Assembly: GCA_043228905.1 (NCBI GenBank) | Contig: JBHGNT010000012.1 | Location: 5,952,001-6,016,000 of the forward strand | Source of the DNA: Azolla caroliniana | Taxonomy: Eukaryota; Polypodiophyta | DNA: 64,000 nt | Reading direction: 5' to 3' | Shown here: in pieces, positions 12,751 to 22,567 of the stretch | Position numbering within the stretch: the stretch's first letter is position 1 | How the letters are laid out: every line of letters starts with the position of its first letter | Notes under the pieces: model-generated | What the model saw: the letters and a program-made list of their open reading frames with translations, nothing else | The model's database searches: none | Told to the model about the DNA's origin: nothing | Position numbers and translations under genes: made by a program

Positions 12751-13152
12751 TCAAAACCGGTCGCCGTCTCTATCCATGTCCTCTAGGTCCGGTTCGTCCT
12801 CGTGCCGCTTCTTGAATGCCTTGATCCTCTTCCCAGCCACTGGCACAACTATTCTCGTTCCGTCGAGCTTCACAACATGGTAGGTGCCATTGTTGTTGGT
12901 GCTTGTCACCGCGTAAGGCCCAGACCACCTACTTGTAAATTTCCGTATCGCCTTGTGTTGGTTGTCGAGGCTGCTGTCATAGACCAGAACCCAGTCGCCT
13001 TCCTCGATTTTCCTTGGTCGTAGTCGGTGAGTCCGGTCGAATCGCCCCTTGTTCTTTGTCCTTGCCGCGCGCAGCTTTGCTGTTGCTCGTTCCACGTCCT
13101 CCGGTCTTCGCTTGAGCTGTCGGATTCGCGCCGCTAACAACTCCCGACTCAT
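12751..13152 (-). pseudogene. Gypsy integrase C-terminal region
   Basis: The frame contains RKIEEGDWVLVYDSSLDNQ, a WSGPYAVTSTNNNGTYHVV segment and KRIKAFKKR. This is the usual post-integrase layout of Ty3/gypsy polyproteins (a GxxVLV...WxGPY...Y.V module). The HHCC zinc finger and DDE core that should lie upstream are absent, because the RT/RNase H frame joins almost directly to this fragment at about 13150. Confidence 0.75.
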
Positions 13153-14734
13153 CTCGTCTCTCTAGTCCACTGCGGCCCATGAGGAGATCGTTTGCTAAGT
13201 ACTTTTGCTCCGAACCGGATGGGGAACCTCGTGCCGGTTTCGTCCTCCTTGTTGACCACCCATCCTATCCCGGTCGAGCTCATGTCTACGGTAATGTAAA
13301 TGGGGACGTCCTTGCCATAAACCGCTTTCCAGAGTGCCGGTGCCGCGGTTAGCACCTCCTTCAGTCTACAAACCGACTCCACATGCTCCTCGCCCCAATC
13401 GAATTTACGCCCCTTCTTCAGCGACCCGTAGAGTGGCTCCGCGACGTGCGCGTAATGCGGAATCCAGATATGGTAGAACGCACACGCGCCCAAGAACCTC
13501 CGCAGCTCCGTAACCGACTTGCATTCTTCCTTCATTACGGAGATTGCTTCTACCTTTGCCGAAGACGGTTTCCGACTGTAAAGTCCGCACAAGTGTCCGA
13601 CCACTAGGATCTCTGACTGCCCGAAGGCCGATTTCTCCCCTGAGAAGGTGAGCCGCGCGCCTTCCAACCTTTGCAACATCTTCTCGTAGTCGCTGATGTG
13701 GTCCATTACGAATTTCCGGCTTCCGTCCAGCCCAACCGATTCGTCCCTCTCTTCCACTGGGCATCCCTTGATTGGGATGTCGTCCAAGAACGACATGGTG
13801 ATGTCAGCACCTTGTTCACCGCATTCACCATATGTGCCACCGAGCTGGTCCCTCCTTGTGGTAGGGTACACATCCACACTAAGCCGAGAGGAGTCCGCAT
13901 CATCATGATATCCCTGCTCTCCACGGCTAGTTGGAACTGATCGTACCCCGAGTACATATCCCCGACCGAATAGATCGACCTTCCGATGAAGGCCTCTACG
14001 AACTCGTCAATGGTCGGTCCGATACCTGCGTTCTGAATGAAGCGCAATGTGCCATTCTTCTTCGGCACAGTAAACCACCGATTCAAATATGGGGCACTCG
14101 ACGACTCGAGGATGCCCATCTCCACCTTCTGCTTCAATAGCTCCATCAACTTCGGGATGTGAGCTCTGGGTACCGGAATCGGCTTGAGATTCCACGGCAC
14201 ATGCGGTACCGTGAAGATCACCATTGGTTCTAGGACTGTCGGGTCTGCGCACCCGATCTCCCCCGGCGCCAATAAGAAGGCCCTCCCGTGCCTTCCGAGC
14301 ATTCTTTGAAACCGGTCCTCCTCCGCTGGCAGTAGAAAGCCACCCCCACCGACCTTGAGCTCCCGTGCCGTTATGTCGGTGAACCGGTGTCCTATGCCGG
14401 CCGGATCCCGTAGACTTGGGTCCGACGCGACCCCTTTCATCCGTAACTCGCTGCCCTCCGGCAAGGGTGCCGCGATTGGCCTCACCTTCCGGTCCACAGT
14501 CTTGTACCATGTATCCACACGGGCCGTCCGATCTGACTCGACCCCTTTCCTGAAGTTGGCGATGACTTCGTACATCCGTTCAAAACTAACCGGAATCGTC
14601 CAGTCTTCAATGAGGCCTTCTTCGAGTACGTTCCTTAGATCTTTCAAGGTGTTGTCGAAAGAGACCACCTCCACGACGTTGCCTATCACTTCGTCGGGGC
14701 CTAGGACTCCGCACGCCCTGAGACGTTCCTCCAC
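13149..14734 (-). pseudogene. Gypsy reverse transcriptase and start of RNase H
   Basis: Two overlapping minus-strand frames give a conventional RT: FTVPKKNGTLRFIQ, then GIGPTIDEF, SGYDQFQLAVESRD, TPLGLVWMCTLPQG and an FLDD catalytic box followed by IPIKGCPV. The connection domain follows (ELRRFLGACAFYHIWIPHYA), and the start of RNase H (ITVDMSSTGIGWVVN) breaks off. A frameshift near 13800, just before the FLDD box, interrupts the protein. The GIGPTIDEF and DDIPIKGC signatures mark a gypsy lineage distinct from the common plant Athila, Tekay and Reina types as I know them. Confidence 0.85.
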
Positions 14735-14895
14735 CCGCTTCTTCTCCCGGCCACTAATGCTAGTTATTGTACAGCCTCTGTTGTCGGAGAACCAAAATTT
14801 CCTGTCTATAGTACAGGGCTTCCATCCTATGGTACACTTGTGGGGTCTTTTTGGGGTGTCTGGACTATCGGGGCACCACGCCTTGATAGCCCTCT

Positions 14896-15543
14896 CTAAA
14901 AATCCCTTCGACCTTTGCCACTGAGGGTCTCACGGTTGCGCTTGTGGTTCGGTCGCACTGTTAGAAATTGGATGGAGTGCTGCCCATCTTGGCTCTTCAC
15001 TCGGGCGTACGCCGAACCGTTATCCAGCACCTTTGTCTCCATGCGTGCCGCCGTGATGTATGGTTCGCCGAGGATCATCGGGTGCGAGGATGTCTCCTGC
15101 ATGAAGAAGTGCTGATCAATCTCGACATCGCTGATCTTTACTCGTACATTTGGGCAGGCCTCGTGTAGTTCCTCTGTGGCGCGCGTCACCGCTCATATTT
15201 TCCACTCGTGCTTGGTGTTGATTGGCCACTTACCCTTCTTGTAGAAGTCCATGGACATCAGGTTGATCTCCGAACCGTGGTCTACAAACGCCACCACCAG
15301 CTCCAGGATGTCTTCGATCTGAACGGGGGTCTCCGTAGTGGGTCTAACCCAATGCAGCCTCAAATAGTGGCTCTCCACCAACTCGTCTTCCAGGGCCATG
15401 TCTTCCAGGTGCATGGTTCGCACCTCCATCGGCTTCTCCGGTTCCGACTCCGTCGAGAGCCGTTTTCGCTTCACCAAGTCCACGATGGAATCATGGAAGT
15501 CCTTCTTGGCAATTTCTAGCATCTCCCTCAGCGACAACTCCAC
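14896..15543 (-). pseudogene. Gypsy aspartic protease region
   Basis: Minus-strand frames at 15193-15543 and 14896-15189 include VVAFVDHGSEINLMS, a retropepsin flap-type active-site segment in which the usual D-S/T-G reads D-H-G. ILGEPYI follows about 60 residues later, in a second frame. It lies between gag and RT as expected. The altered triad and the frame break suggest decay. Confidence 0.65.
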
Positions 15544-15896
15544 TTTGCTGTCGAGAATTCGCTCCTCGAGGACCTTCCGCAGGTCCGTCGACCTCTCAAT
15601 CTCCGTGCTCAGCCGGTAACCAGCTCACTTTGTTTTCTCTGGTGCGTCGGGGTTACCAGCCTCATTTTGCTTCTGCCCGAACCGGGTCTCGTACTGCTGT
15701 GAGGACCTGGCACCTCCGGCCTTTCCCATGCGCTTGTCTTCTATAGAACCTTATAGTTCTGGCACGCGGCTTCCACGAAACCGGTCTTTTCCTCAACTGA
15801 ATCGTCCCATCCAGTGACCTCCTGGACTCGCTGCTCTGCGCGGTTCGCTTCTTCCCTCTTCAGTTGTGCGCCGCCGAGGCCTTCTAGCACCAAGGG

Positions 15897-16779
15897 CTAG
15901 AAGCCAGAGTCATCCTTCTTCCGGCCCTCGTCGCTCCCGACCCGGATTCCGGCCGATGCCGAATAGTGGACGGCCTTTGCATGGCACGCCGCTGCTTCTT
16001 CCATCAACCTCTTCATTCTGCCGTGCCCGAAGTTCGTCTCTAGGGGTCTCCGGGTATCACCGGTGTGCACCCACCCGTTCCACAGGTATACCACATTGCT
16101 TCTAAGTGCGTTTGCAAAATCCATGCACTCTTTCCGGGCATGGCCAATCACGTCGTACCACATGCACCGGTGCCCAGCCGGAGGCCTCCGGTTGCGGGAC
16201 TGTTCACCGCTGTCTCTCCGGGCCTGCACGATCTGGAGATCGCGCACCATCTGCGTCAGCTCTTCCAGAGCCACTCCTCCAGATGGGCACTTGACCACGC
16301 CGGTCGAGGTCGAGCCCGTCTCGAGCCAATCCCGGGTTTCCTCCTTCCGTGCCGGCGAAGGCTCATCCAACTTCCTTGCCGGGACGGGTCTCGCCGTCGA
16401 CGATCCCTCGTCGCCCCACTCACGGCGTTTGTCAAATTGACCGCAGACTCTCTTCACCACGGCCCAGTCGGCCGTTAGCCCATCATCTGTTTTCAGTAGG
16501 AGAACCACCTGATCTTGATCCCGCACGTCCACGACTTTGACAAACAACAAGACACGGCTCGTGTCCAGCACGGTTCTATCTAGTGCCGAGAGCTGCGCAA
16601 AGCGCTCTTCAAACTCCCGAAGAAGCGTTGACGCATTCCTCCCATTTCCGGGGGTCTCCACCCAATCCATGAAATCTCGCTTCGATAGCTGAAGCGCATC
16701 ATCGAGCCCGTACCTTTTGAGGAGCTGCCCCTCGAACTCTTCCCAGGTCCGGAATCCGGCTTGCACCTCGAGCACCTCC
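15897..16779 (-). pseudogene. Gypsy gag, C-terminal part
   Basis: The frame contains FRTWEEFEGQLLKRYG, then SKRDFMDWV and LREFEERFAQLSALDR, the capsid-like retrotransposon gag domain, and a C-x2-x-C-like CMWYDVIGHARKEC remnant of a zinc knuckle (first Cys pair incomplete). The N-terminal half is at 20419-20656, separated by the Gag-only element. Removing that element joins the halves in frame. The domain is homologous to the Gag of the inserted element (FRTWEEFE versus STWGSFEE). Confidence 0.8.
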
Positions 16780-16783
16780 GCGT

Positions 16784-17573
16784 TGTCGTAGTGTATTTCG
16801 TACACTACGTGAAAAAGAAAAAATAATATAACTGATTTAATTACATATAAATAAATAAAATAAGAATATCAAGATATTTATTACGTGCATAGGGCAGGAT
16901 TCGAACCCTGTACCTCCACGTAGTCAAACCTCAACTTTACCATTATGCTACCTTATCTTTAGTGTCTTATAAATAGATTTAATAACTATAAGTCCTTTAT
17001 TTGCGCCTACCTTTATTAAAAGGTAAATCATGCATTTTTAGAGTGCGTGAATATTTTATAGAAAAACGCAAGCAACTAAAAAGTGACTCATGCACATCTA
17101 GCGTGCATGAGCACTATATTTAGCAAATAAAAGCAAGGATTAGAAAAGCATCACATGCACATTTAGTGTGCATGAACATATTAGAAAAAAAAGCATGTAG
17201 CTATGCTTAGTCTCTCCCATCACTACATAAGGATGGGGAGCACAATGTAATAGGTGTGTGAAATATTTGGAAATTGGATATATTTCCGAAAACACCAACC
17301 GATTAATATAATCGTGGGATTCACGAAAATAATATAATCTATACTTGTGGGATTCACAAGTTTCTTATATCTTTCTTTCAATCTAAATACATATTCTTAT
17401 CTAAATATTGATTAATCGAATACAATACACTCGTGGGATTCACGAAATTTCTATCTCTCTTTCTAATAATCTATTCATTACTAGCCTCATCTCATATTCT
17501 TCTTTCTCCTAGTCCAAAACCTCGGCGGTTCCCACCCGACTCACGCAACGATCCGGAGCCGAAAGGCACGACA
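16784..17573 (+). repeat. 5' LTR of the Gag-only element (790 bp)
   Basis: The LTR carries an early short inverted repeat (GTAGTGTATTTCGTACACTAC), four GTGGGATTCAC motifs near its 3' end, a CATAAGGATGGGGAGCAC block and the antisense tRNA-like segment at 16887-16952. The partner copy at 19625-20414 is almost identical. Confidence 0.93.
16887..16952 (-). ncRNA. Antisense tRNA-like segment in the 5' LTR
   Basis: The minus strand reads GGTAGCATAATGGTAAAG (A-box-like) and GGGTTCGAATCCTG (a perfect B box with a pairing T arm), ending CCCTATGC. The T arm CAGG/CCTG pairs around GTTCGAAT; the 5' acceptor strand is missing. It could be a captured tRNA or SINE piece, or an internal pol III promoter. 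Copies occur at 19728-19793, and diverged copies at 33740-33806 and 11741-11820. Confidence 0.6.
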
Positions 17574-17576
17574 CAG

Positions 17577-17593
17577 TTGGTGAACCCGACGTG
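17577..17593 (+). promoter_or_regulatory. Primer-binding site of the Gag-only element
   Basis: TTGGTGAACCCGACGTG follows the 5' LTR by three bases. The gypsy element has the near-identical TTTGGTGAACCCGACATG at the corresponding site (20681-20699, minus), so both likely use the same tRNA primer. The tRNA identity was not determined. Confidence 0.65.
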
Positions 17594-17611
17594 AAGGCGG
17601 GTGGCAAGGAG

Positions 17612-19672
17612 ATGGAGAATCAACAAGAGGCAATGAGCATAACGATGATGATGATGTTCGAGCGGATGCTACAAGAACAACGAGTGATGTCGGAGATCAC
17701 GGGGGCAGTAAAGCGGCTCGTACAACGAAACAGACAATTCAACGGAAACGATGTGTCACGCTATCTACGTGACTACAAGGCGGAGATGATACGATGTGGG
17801 ATACCGGAAGGATTGCAAGTGACATCCTTCAATCGAGTGGCCACGGATGAGCTACAAGAGAGAATCCACAAGATACGGCAACAAAACTCGACATGGGGGT
17901 CATTCGAAGAAGCTTTACGAGAGTCATATGATTACAAGAGATCGAAGGGACAAGATCGGCGAGAATTCGACGAATGGGTGGCATCGGAGAAGACCCACCG
18001 AAGTGCAACACAAGCATTCCTAGAGTTCGAGCATCGTTTTGCTCGACTCTCGGAGCGGGAACAACGATTGGTGGGAGAGGATAAAGTCCTAATGTTCGTA
18101 AAATCGATCGATCGAAAAGAAAGGATGGACATCGGGATCGAACTCGAAGACGATGAAGGTACGAATGGTCTTACCGAAGATTGGGCCGAAGTCCAAAGGG
18201 TATGCCGGAGACATGATGAGAGGAAGATGAGAATCTTGTCAACGACATGGCCGATGAAGGATGGTCGATTGAAGACAAACGATGGAGCCGATATGAAGGC
18301 CGAAATACAACATGATGGTCCGACGGAAGAGGGTGTAAAACAAGCTACCCTCTTGTCTTGCGAAAGAACAAAGACCAAGGATAAGGCCGATAACCCAAGT
18401 GTAGAAGAAGATTTCAGAATACAAGTGTCCGAAACATCGGGTGAAAAAGGGGTAAGCATAATTGATGCAGTGAAAGAGAGCAAGGAGGACTTGATTGAGG
18501 AGGTCACCATGAAAGATGACATCGAATCGAAGGTGGCTATGGACGAATCAACGACGGATGGCCATATCGAGACTTCCCCACCACTGATTCCAAAGACTCC
18601 GGCGGTTGCGTTCGAAAGGCAACGTGAGACCGAAGAGACGGAAGGTGGCGGAGAGAAAACAAAGGTCGAAGCCGATGCGTATGACGGAGAGATAGCCAAG
18701 AATATGGCTATGGGTGAAACAACGGAGGATGATAATACCGAGGATTCCTACCCACTAATTCTAGAGACTTCGGCGGTTGTGTCCGAGAACCAACGTGAGA
18801 CCGGAGAGACAGGAGGTGGCGGCAAGAAAGGTAAAGTCGGAAGCCGGTTCGGATGGAAGGTGATCCGGACGGGATTCCGATCCGAAAGAAAGCCGAACCG
18901 GGTAAAAGAGGATTCGACCAAAAGTCGACCCGAAAGAAAGCCGAACCGAAAGGAAGAGAATTCGGCCGAAAGACGACACAAACGAAAGCCGAACTGGGCG
19001 AATGAGGATTCGGCCGAAAGACGACCCGAAAGAAAGCCGACCCGAAAAGGGGTCGACTCGGTCAAAACCGATCGACCGAGTCTGACTTGGCCGAACGCGA
19101 ATATGGATGGAAGCCGACCTAGCCGAAAGCCAATCGGACGAGACCGATCCGGAAAGAAGCTAATCCGACTCAATCGTAGGTTGGACCGGTCGAGGCTGGT
19201 GAAAACGAGGAAAAGAAAGCCAACCGAAACCGAAACCGATAGATCGAAACCGGGCCAGAAGGAGACCGACTCAATCGAAACCGAACAACCGATTCCGATT
19301 CGGCCAAATATGAATCCGATCGGACGCCGATCAAACCAAAAGTCGATCGGACGAGAGCGATCCGGAAAAAAGTCAAGGTTGATGAAGACAAGAAAGAGGC
19401 CAGTAAAAGACACTACCACGAATGACAAGGGCCAAGAATATGACGAGAGAGAACAAAGAATATGGTGGATCGGATGGCGACAATGGTTCGGGTGGAAAGA
19501 ATGGGTCTACTCAAAATGGAGAGACAAAGTTGACATAGCGGGACAAACGGAGGATGAAGGGGAGACAACGAGCATCGGCAACTTCGGCACATACCGGAGG
19601 ATGTGCGGGTTCGGAGGGGGCGAGTGTCGTAGTGTATTTCGTACACTACGTGAAAAAGAAAAAATAATATAA
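17612..19672 (+). CDS. Gag-like protein with long basic repeat tail (686 aa)
   Basis: The first ATG after the primer site is at 17612. Residues about 25-200 form a retrotransposon gag capsid-type domain (RQFNGNDVSRYLRDYKAEM, STWGSFEEALRESY, FLEFEHRFARLSEREQ) homologous to the Gag of the host gypsy element. Residues about 210-400 are acidic with two diverged repeats around TEDDNTEDSYPLILETSAVV. Residues about 420-600 are extremely basic, with 19-residue repeats of the type RPERKPNRKEENSAERR. There is no CCHC knuckle, so the basic tail may replace it for RNA binding (inference). The frame runs 48 bases into the 3' LTR. The frame is intact and could supply a particle-forming protein for packaging in trans. 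Confidence 0.8.
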   Translation: MENQQEAMSITMMMMFERMLQEQRVMSEITGAVKRLVQRNRQFNGNDVSRYLRDYKAEMIRCGIPEGLQVTSFNRVATDELQERIHKIRQQNSTWGSFEEALRESYDYKRSKGQDRREFDEWVASEKTHRSATQAFLEFEHRFARLSEREQRLVGEDKVLMFVKSIDRKERMDIGIELEDDEGTNGLTEDWAEVQRVCRRHDERKMRILSTTWPMKDGRLKTNDGADMKAEIQHDGPTEEGVKQATLLSCERTKTKDKADNPSVEEDFRIQVSETSGEKGVSIIDAVKESKEDLIEEVTMKDDIESKVAMDESTTDGHIETSPPLIPKTPAVAFERQRETEETEGGGEKTKVEADAYDGEIAKNMAMGETTEDDNTEDSYPLILETSAVVSENQRETGETGGGGKKGKVGSRFGWKVIRTGFRSERKPNRVKEDSTKSRPERKPNRKEENSAERRHKRKPNWANEDSAERRPERKPTRKGVDSVKTDRPSLTWPNANMDGSRPSRKPIGRDRSGKKLIRLNRRLDRSRLVKTRKRKPTETETDRSKPGQKETDSIETEQPIPIRPNMNPIGRRSNQKSIGRERSGKKSRLMKTRKRPVKDTTTNDKGQEYDEREQRIWWIGWRQWFGWKEWVYSKWRDKVDIAGQTEDEGETTSIGNFGTYRRMCGFGGGECRSVFRTLREKEKII

Positions 19673-20414
19673 CTGATTTAATTACATATAAATAAATAAA
19701 ATAAGAATATCAAGATATTTATTACGTGCATAGGGCAGGATTCGAACCCTGTACCTCCACGTAATCAAACCTCAACTTTACCATTATGCTACCTTATCTT
19801 TAGTGTCTTATAAATAGATTTAATAACTATAAGTCCTTTATTTGCGCCTACCTTTATTAAAAGGTAAATCATGCATTTTTAGAGTGCGTGAATATTTTAT
19901 AGAAAAACGCAAGCAACTAAAAAGTGACTCATGCACATCTAGCGTGCATGAGCACTATATTTAGCAAATAAAAGCAAGGATTAGAAAAGCATCACATGCA
20001 CATTTAGTGTGCATGAACATATTAGAAAAAAAAGCATGTAGCTATGCTTAGTCTCTCCCATCACTACATAAGGATGGGGAGCACAATGTAATAGGTGTGT
20101 GAAATATTTGGAAATTGGATATATTTCCGAAAACACCAACCGATTAATATAATCGTGGGATTCACGAAAATAATATAATCTATACTTGTGGGATTCACAA
20201 GTTTCTTATATCTTTCTTTCAATCTAAATACATATTCTTATCTAAATATTGATTAATCGAATACAATACACTCGTGGGATTCACGAAATTTCTATCTCTC
20301 TTTCTAATAATCTATTCATTACTAGCCTCATCTCATATTCTTCTTTCTCCTAGTCCAAAACCTCGGCGGTTCCCACCCGACTCACGCAACGATCCGGAGC
20401 CGAAAGGCACGACA
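19625..20414 (+). repeat. 3' LTR of the Gag-only element (790 bp)
   Basis: Near-identical to the 5' LTR, with one visible difference, including the antisense tRNA-like segment at 19728-19793 and the terminal GCACGACA. The last codons and stop of the Gag-like frame lie in its first 48 bases. Confidence 0.93.
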
Positions 20415-20418
20415 ACGT

Positions 20419-20656
20419 GGATGCCCGGTTTCGCCACCCAAGGGAACCCACCCAGACACCTATCCTCCGAGATGTCCCTCATCACCATTTCGGCTCGGTA
20501 GGCCACCAAATAGCCCGTGGTGTCCTTCCCATCGAACTGGCCTATTGTGCCAACAATTGCTTCAATGGCTCTGTCGAGGGCGTCCGTGCCCTCGTGAGCA
20601 CTTACTATCCAATCAACTGCTGCTGCCATGGCTTCAACGAGCTCTGATCCCCTCAT
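20419..20656 (-). pseudogene. Gypsy gag, N-terminal part
   Basis: From the ATG at 20656, about 25 bases after the primer site, the frame reads MRGSELVEAMAAAVDW and then GQFDGKDTTGYLVAYRAEM. This aligns with the start of the gag domain in the nested Gag-only element. It breaks at the insertion and resumes at 16779. Confidence 0.8.
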
Positions 20657-20680
20657 CTTCGACTCCTCTGCTGCCTTGTT

Positions 20681-20699
20681 TCATGTCGGGTTCACCAAA
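20681..20699 (-). promoter_or_regulatory. Primer-binding site of the gypsy element
   Basis: Adjacent to the 5' LTR start on the minus strand, TTTGGTGAACCCGACATG is shared, with one or two differences, with the Gag-only element. Confidence 0.65.
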
Positions 20700-20701
20700 T
20701 A

Positions 20702-21356
20702 TGTCAAGTTATTTCGCTTTCGCGTGGGAAATAAGGTGGGACCACGAGGGCCCTGAACCGAGGAGATAGCGAAAGAAGAGGAAGGGAGAAGCGCGTGCGC
20801 GTAGGGCTAGGTAGACCTGTCTACAACCGACAACGCTTGCCAGAGAAACACAGGAGATTCAATTACAACAACAGTAACGATTACAGTGTTAGCAAGATTA
20901 CAACTGGCTAACCGGTGATAGACCCAACCCAGACAATCACACACCCATGCGCACAAACAGTAGAGCCTTGCCGGAATGCACACGACTTTCCTCGAAGCAG
21001 AGGCAACCCACCTAGAATCCTACAGAGAGCAACGAAAAAGGAGGAGAGAGCTCGGTTCCCAATCCGACAACACCTCGTCCTTGCCTAAAACGCGATCCCC
21101 TCTTAGTCCCCTCTCCTCTCCTTTTATAGACCAAGGAGAGAGACGTTACGATATGTTCCATCACTTTTATTCTATGTCCATTTTGATAGAGATACCCCTC
21201 GATTCTCTACCTAATGCATACGCGCTACCTAGGATATTCACATCGCCGACCTGTACCTAACTATGTACAATACATCAAAACATGTGCCCGTGTGTAAGGG
21301 TTGGTTCACGCACACTATCCACCGATTCCTCGTAGGGGGCGGTTATCTCCACGACA
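20702..21356 (-). repeat. 5' LTR of the gypsy element (655 bp)
   Basis: The plus strand starts TGTCAAGTTATTTCGC and ends TATCTCCACGACA. It is the partner of 11978-12647 and is followed by the ACGT duplication at 21357-21360. Confidence 0.85.
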
Positions 21357-21430
21357 ACGTGCACATTGCACCTTCTCGATTTCGTTCGTTGCACACAATT
21401 TTCACACCGCTGCCGAAAATATTCACGACA

Positions 21431-21920
21431 ACGTTTAGCCAAAAATGCTTTAAACTCAGAAGACATATACTCCCTCCCTCGAACAGAACGGAGGGTGCCC
21501 ATTTTACATGTTGACAAATTCTCAGCGAAAGCCAGAAATTGTTTGAAACACAGAAACACTTCAGACTTTGCCTTCAATGGATATACCCATGCATGCCTAG
21601 AAAAGTCTTGAATGAAAGTCACGAAATAAAGATAGTTCCAAGAGAATATTTCTGCATAGGACCACAAACATCGCTATGAACAAGCTGCAATTTCTACGTA
21701 GCGCTAATTGAACCATCTTTTGGAAAGGAGGAACGTTGTCTTTTGCCCAAAATATAGCCTTCACAAACATGCTTCGGAGGTGCCTCAAGTTTGGGCAAGG
21801 AGGACACCATTTCAAATTTCTGTAGGTGACGCGCACTTGCAAAATTCAGATGACCAAAGCGTGCATGCCAAATCTTTGCATCTGAAATAGCCTGAGAATC
21901 CTGTATTACAGAATAATTTA
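21431..21920 (-). pseudogene. Copia-B pol, middle part: GAG-pre-integrase and integrase core
   Basis: The minus strand encodes an IWHARFGHLNFASARHLQ-type pre-integrase segment, an LVHSDVCGPM integrase start with the first catalytic Asp, and VTFIQDFSRHAWVYPLKAKS followed by LAFAENLSTCKMGTLRSVRG, with RSVRGREY in place of the usual RSDNGGEY. Several frames are needed. It joins 11272 on one side and 38570 on the other once the insertions are removed. Confidence 0.8.
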
Positions 21921-22316
21921 TAGATGTTGAGCAGCAAGCTCAACCAGATCCGGATCGGCTGAATAAGCCTGAGCCGGATCAGCATCCGGAAGGATGAGCC
22001 GATGAGCTGGGGAGCCGGTTAGCCGGACCAAGCAGTAACTGGAAGCCTAGTAGCAGCCTAGACTACTAGGTAGTTAATGTCTCGTAGTTAGTGTCAGACG
22101 CTCGTGTGAGCATTGAAGTACACTGTACTTCTGTCAGTCCTCTTAGGACTTGTATAAATAGTGCTGTTGAGCACGTTGTATGTACAGAGAATTTTATAGA
22201 GTTGTTGATAATAGATTGAAGTTGTTATGCTCTTTCTCTATCTCTCCTGCGTACCTTCTATGTGTTAATCTCTCTCTCTTTCTCTCTGTTGCTATCTGGC
22301 TAAGCCGATTGTCTAA

Positions 22317-22340
22317 GGGTAAAAGCATGCGAGTGGAAAC
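22317..22340 (+). repeat. Left terminal inverted repeat of E1
   Basis: GGGTAAAAGCATGCG then AGTGGAAAC. One mismatch to the right end; contains the palindrome GCATGC also found in the E2 ends. Confidence 0.92.
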
Positions 22341-22567
22341 ACTATTATAGCTAATTAGCTACTAAAATGGCCATAGCTAATTAGCTATTTGTTTAGCTAG
22401 TCTTTTTTGTGGGAAAATCAAATATTTGAAAAACTAATTTATGAAAAAACTCAAATATTTGAACTTCTGTTTCAGACGTAGTGGAACTTGGGGAATATCA
22501 CCATCATCTAAGGTCGACTTCAATGTCATCAATTTCATGTTTAGCCTAAGTCTGATTTTGAACGCAG

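Larger units (their letters stand above)
16784..20414 (+). mobile_element. Young Gag-only LTR retrotransposon (TR-GAG type)
   Basis: Two 790-bp LTRs (16784-17573 and 19625-20414) start TGTCGTAGTG and end GCACGACA. By eye they differ at one position (G at 16923, A at 19764), so the insertion is very recent. Between them are a primer site and one long gag-type frame, with no protease, RT or integrase. This matches the plan of TR-GAG non-autonomous elements of plants. Flanking 4-mers are GCGT (16780-16783) and ACGT (20415-20418), one transition apart. It splits the gag of the gypsy element, whose Gag and primer site it resembles. Confidence 0.88.
11978..21356 (-). mobile_element. Ty3/gypsy element without a complete integrase, interrupted by a Gag-only element
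   Basis: LTRs are 11978-12647 and 20702-21356, both TGTCAAGTTATTTCGC...CACGACA, flanked by perfect ACGT duplications (11974-11977 and 21357-21360). Order on the minus strand is 5' LTR, primer site, gag, protease, RT, a fragment of integrase C-terminus, polypurine tract AGGTGGGGGCGGA and 3' LTR. Without the 3.6-kb insertion it is about 5.7 kb. Most of RNase H and the catalytic core of integrase are missing, so it is non-autonomous. Confidence 0.85.
11277..21430 (-). mobile_element. Solo LTR of a TGTCG...CGACA family, split by a gypsy element
   Basis: The two LTR parts are 11277-11977 and 21357-21430 (about 775 bp together), beginning TGTCGAG and ending TTCACGACA on the plus strand. The 4-mers outside are ACAT (11273-11276) and ACGT (21431-21434), which differ by one CpG-type transition. 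Removing the insertion restores a Copia integrase reading LAKRGIKH, supporting the boundaries. The LTR includes a tRNA-like sequence at 11741-11820 on the plus strand, opposite to the inferred LTR orientation. Its ends match those of the Gag-only element at 16784-20414. Confidence 0.7.

Noticed and set aside
13931-16540. Many plus-strand frames opposite the gypsy element
   Set aside because: They lie antisense to recognisable gag, protease and RT and have no motifs of their own.
17932-19428. Long minus-strand open frames (255 and 226 codons) opposite the Gag-like gene
   Set aside because: They mirror the biased, repetitive codon use of the plus-strand gag; no motif or start context supports them.
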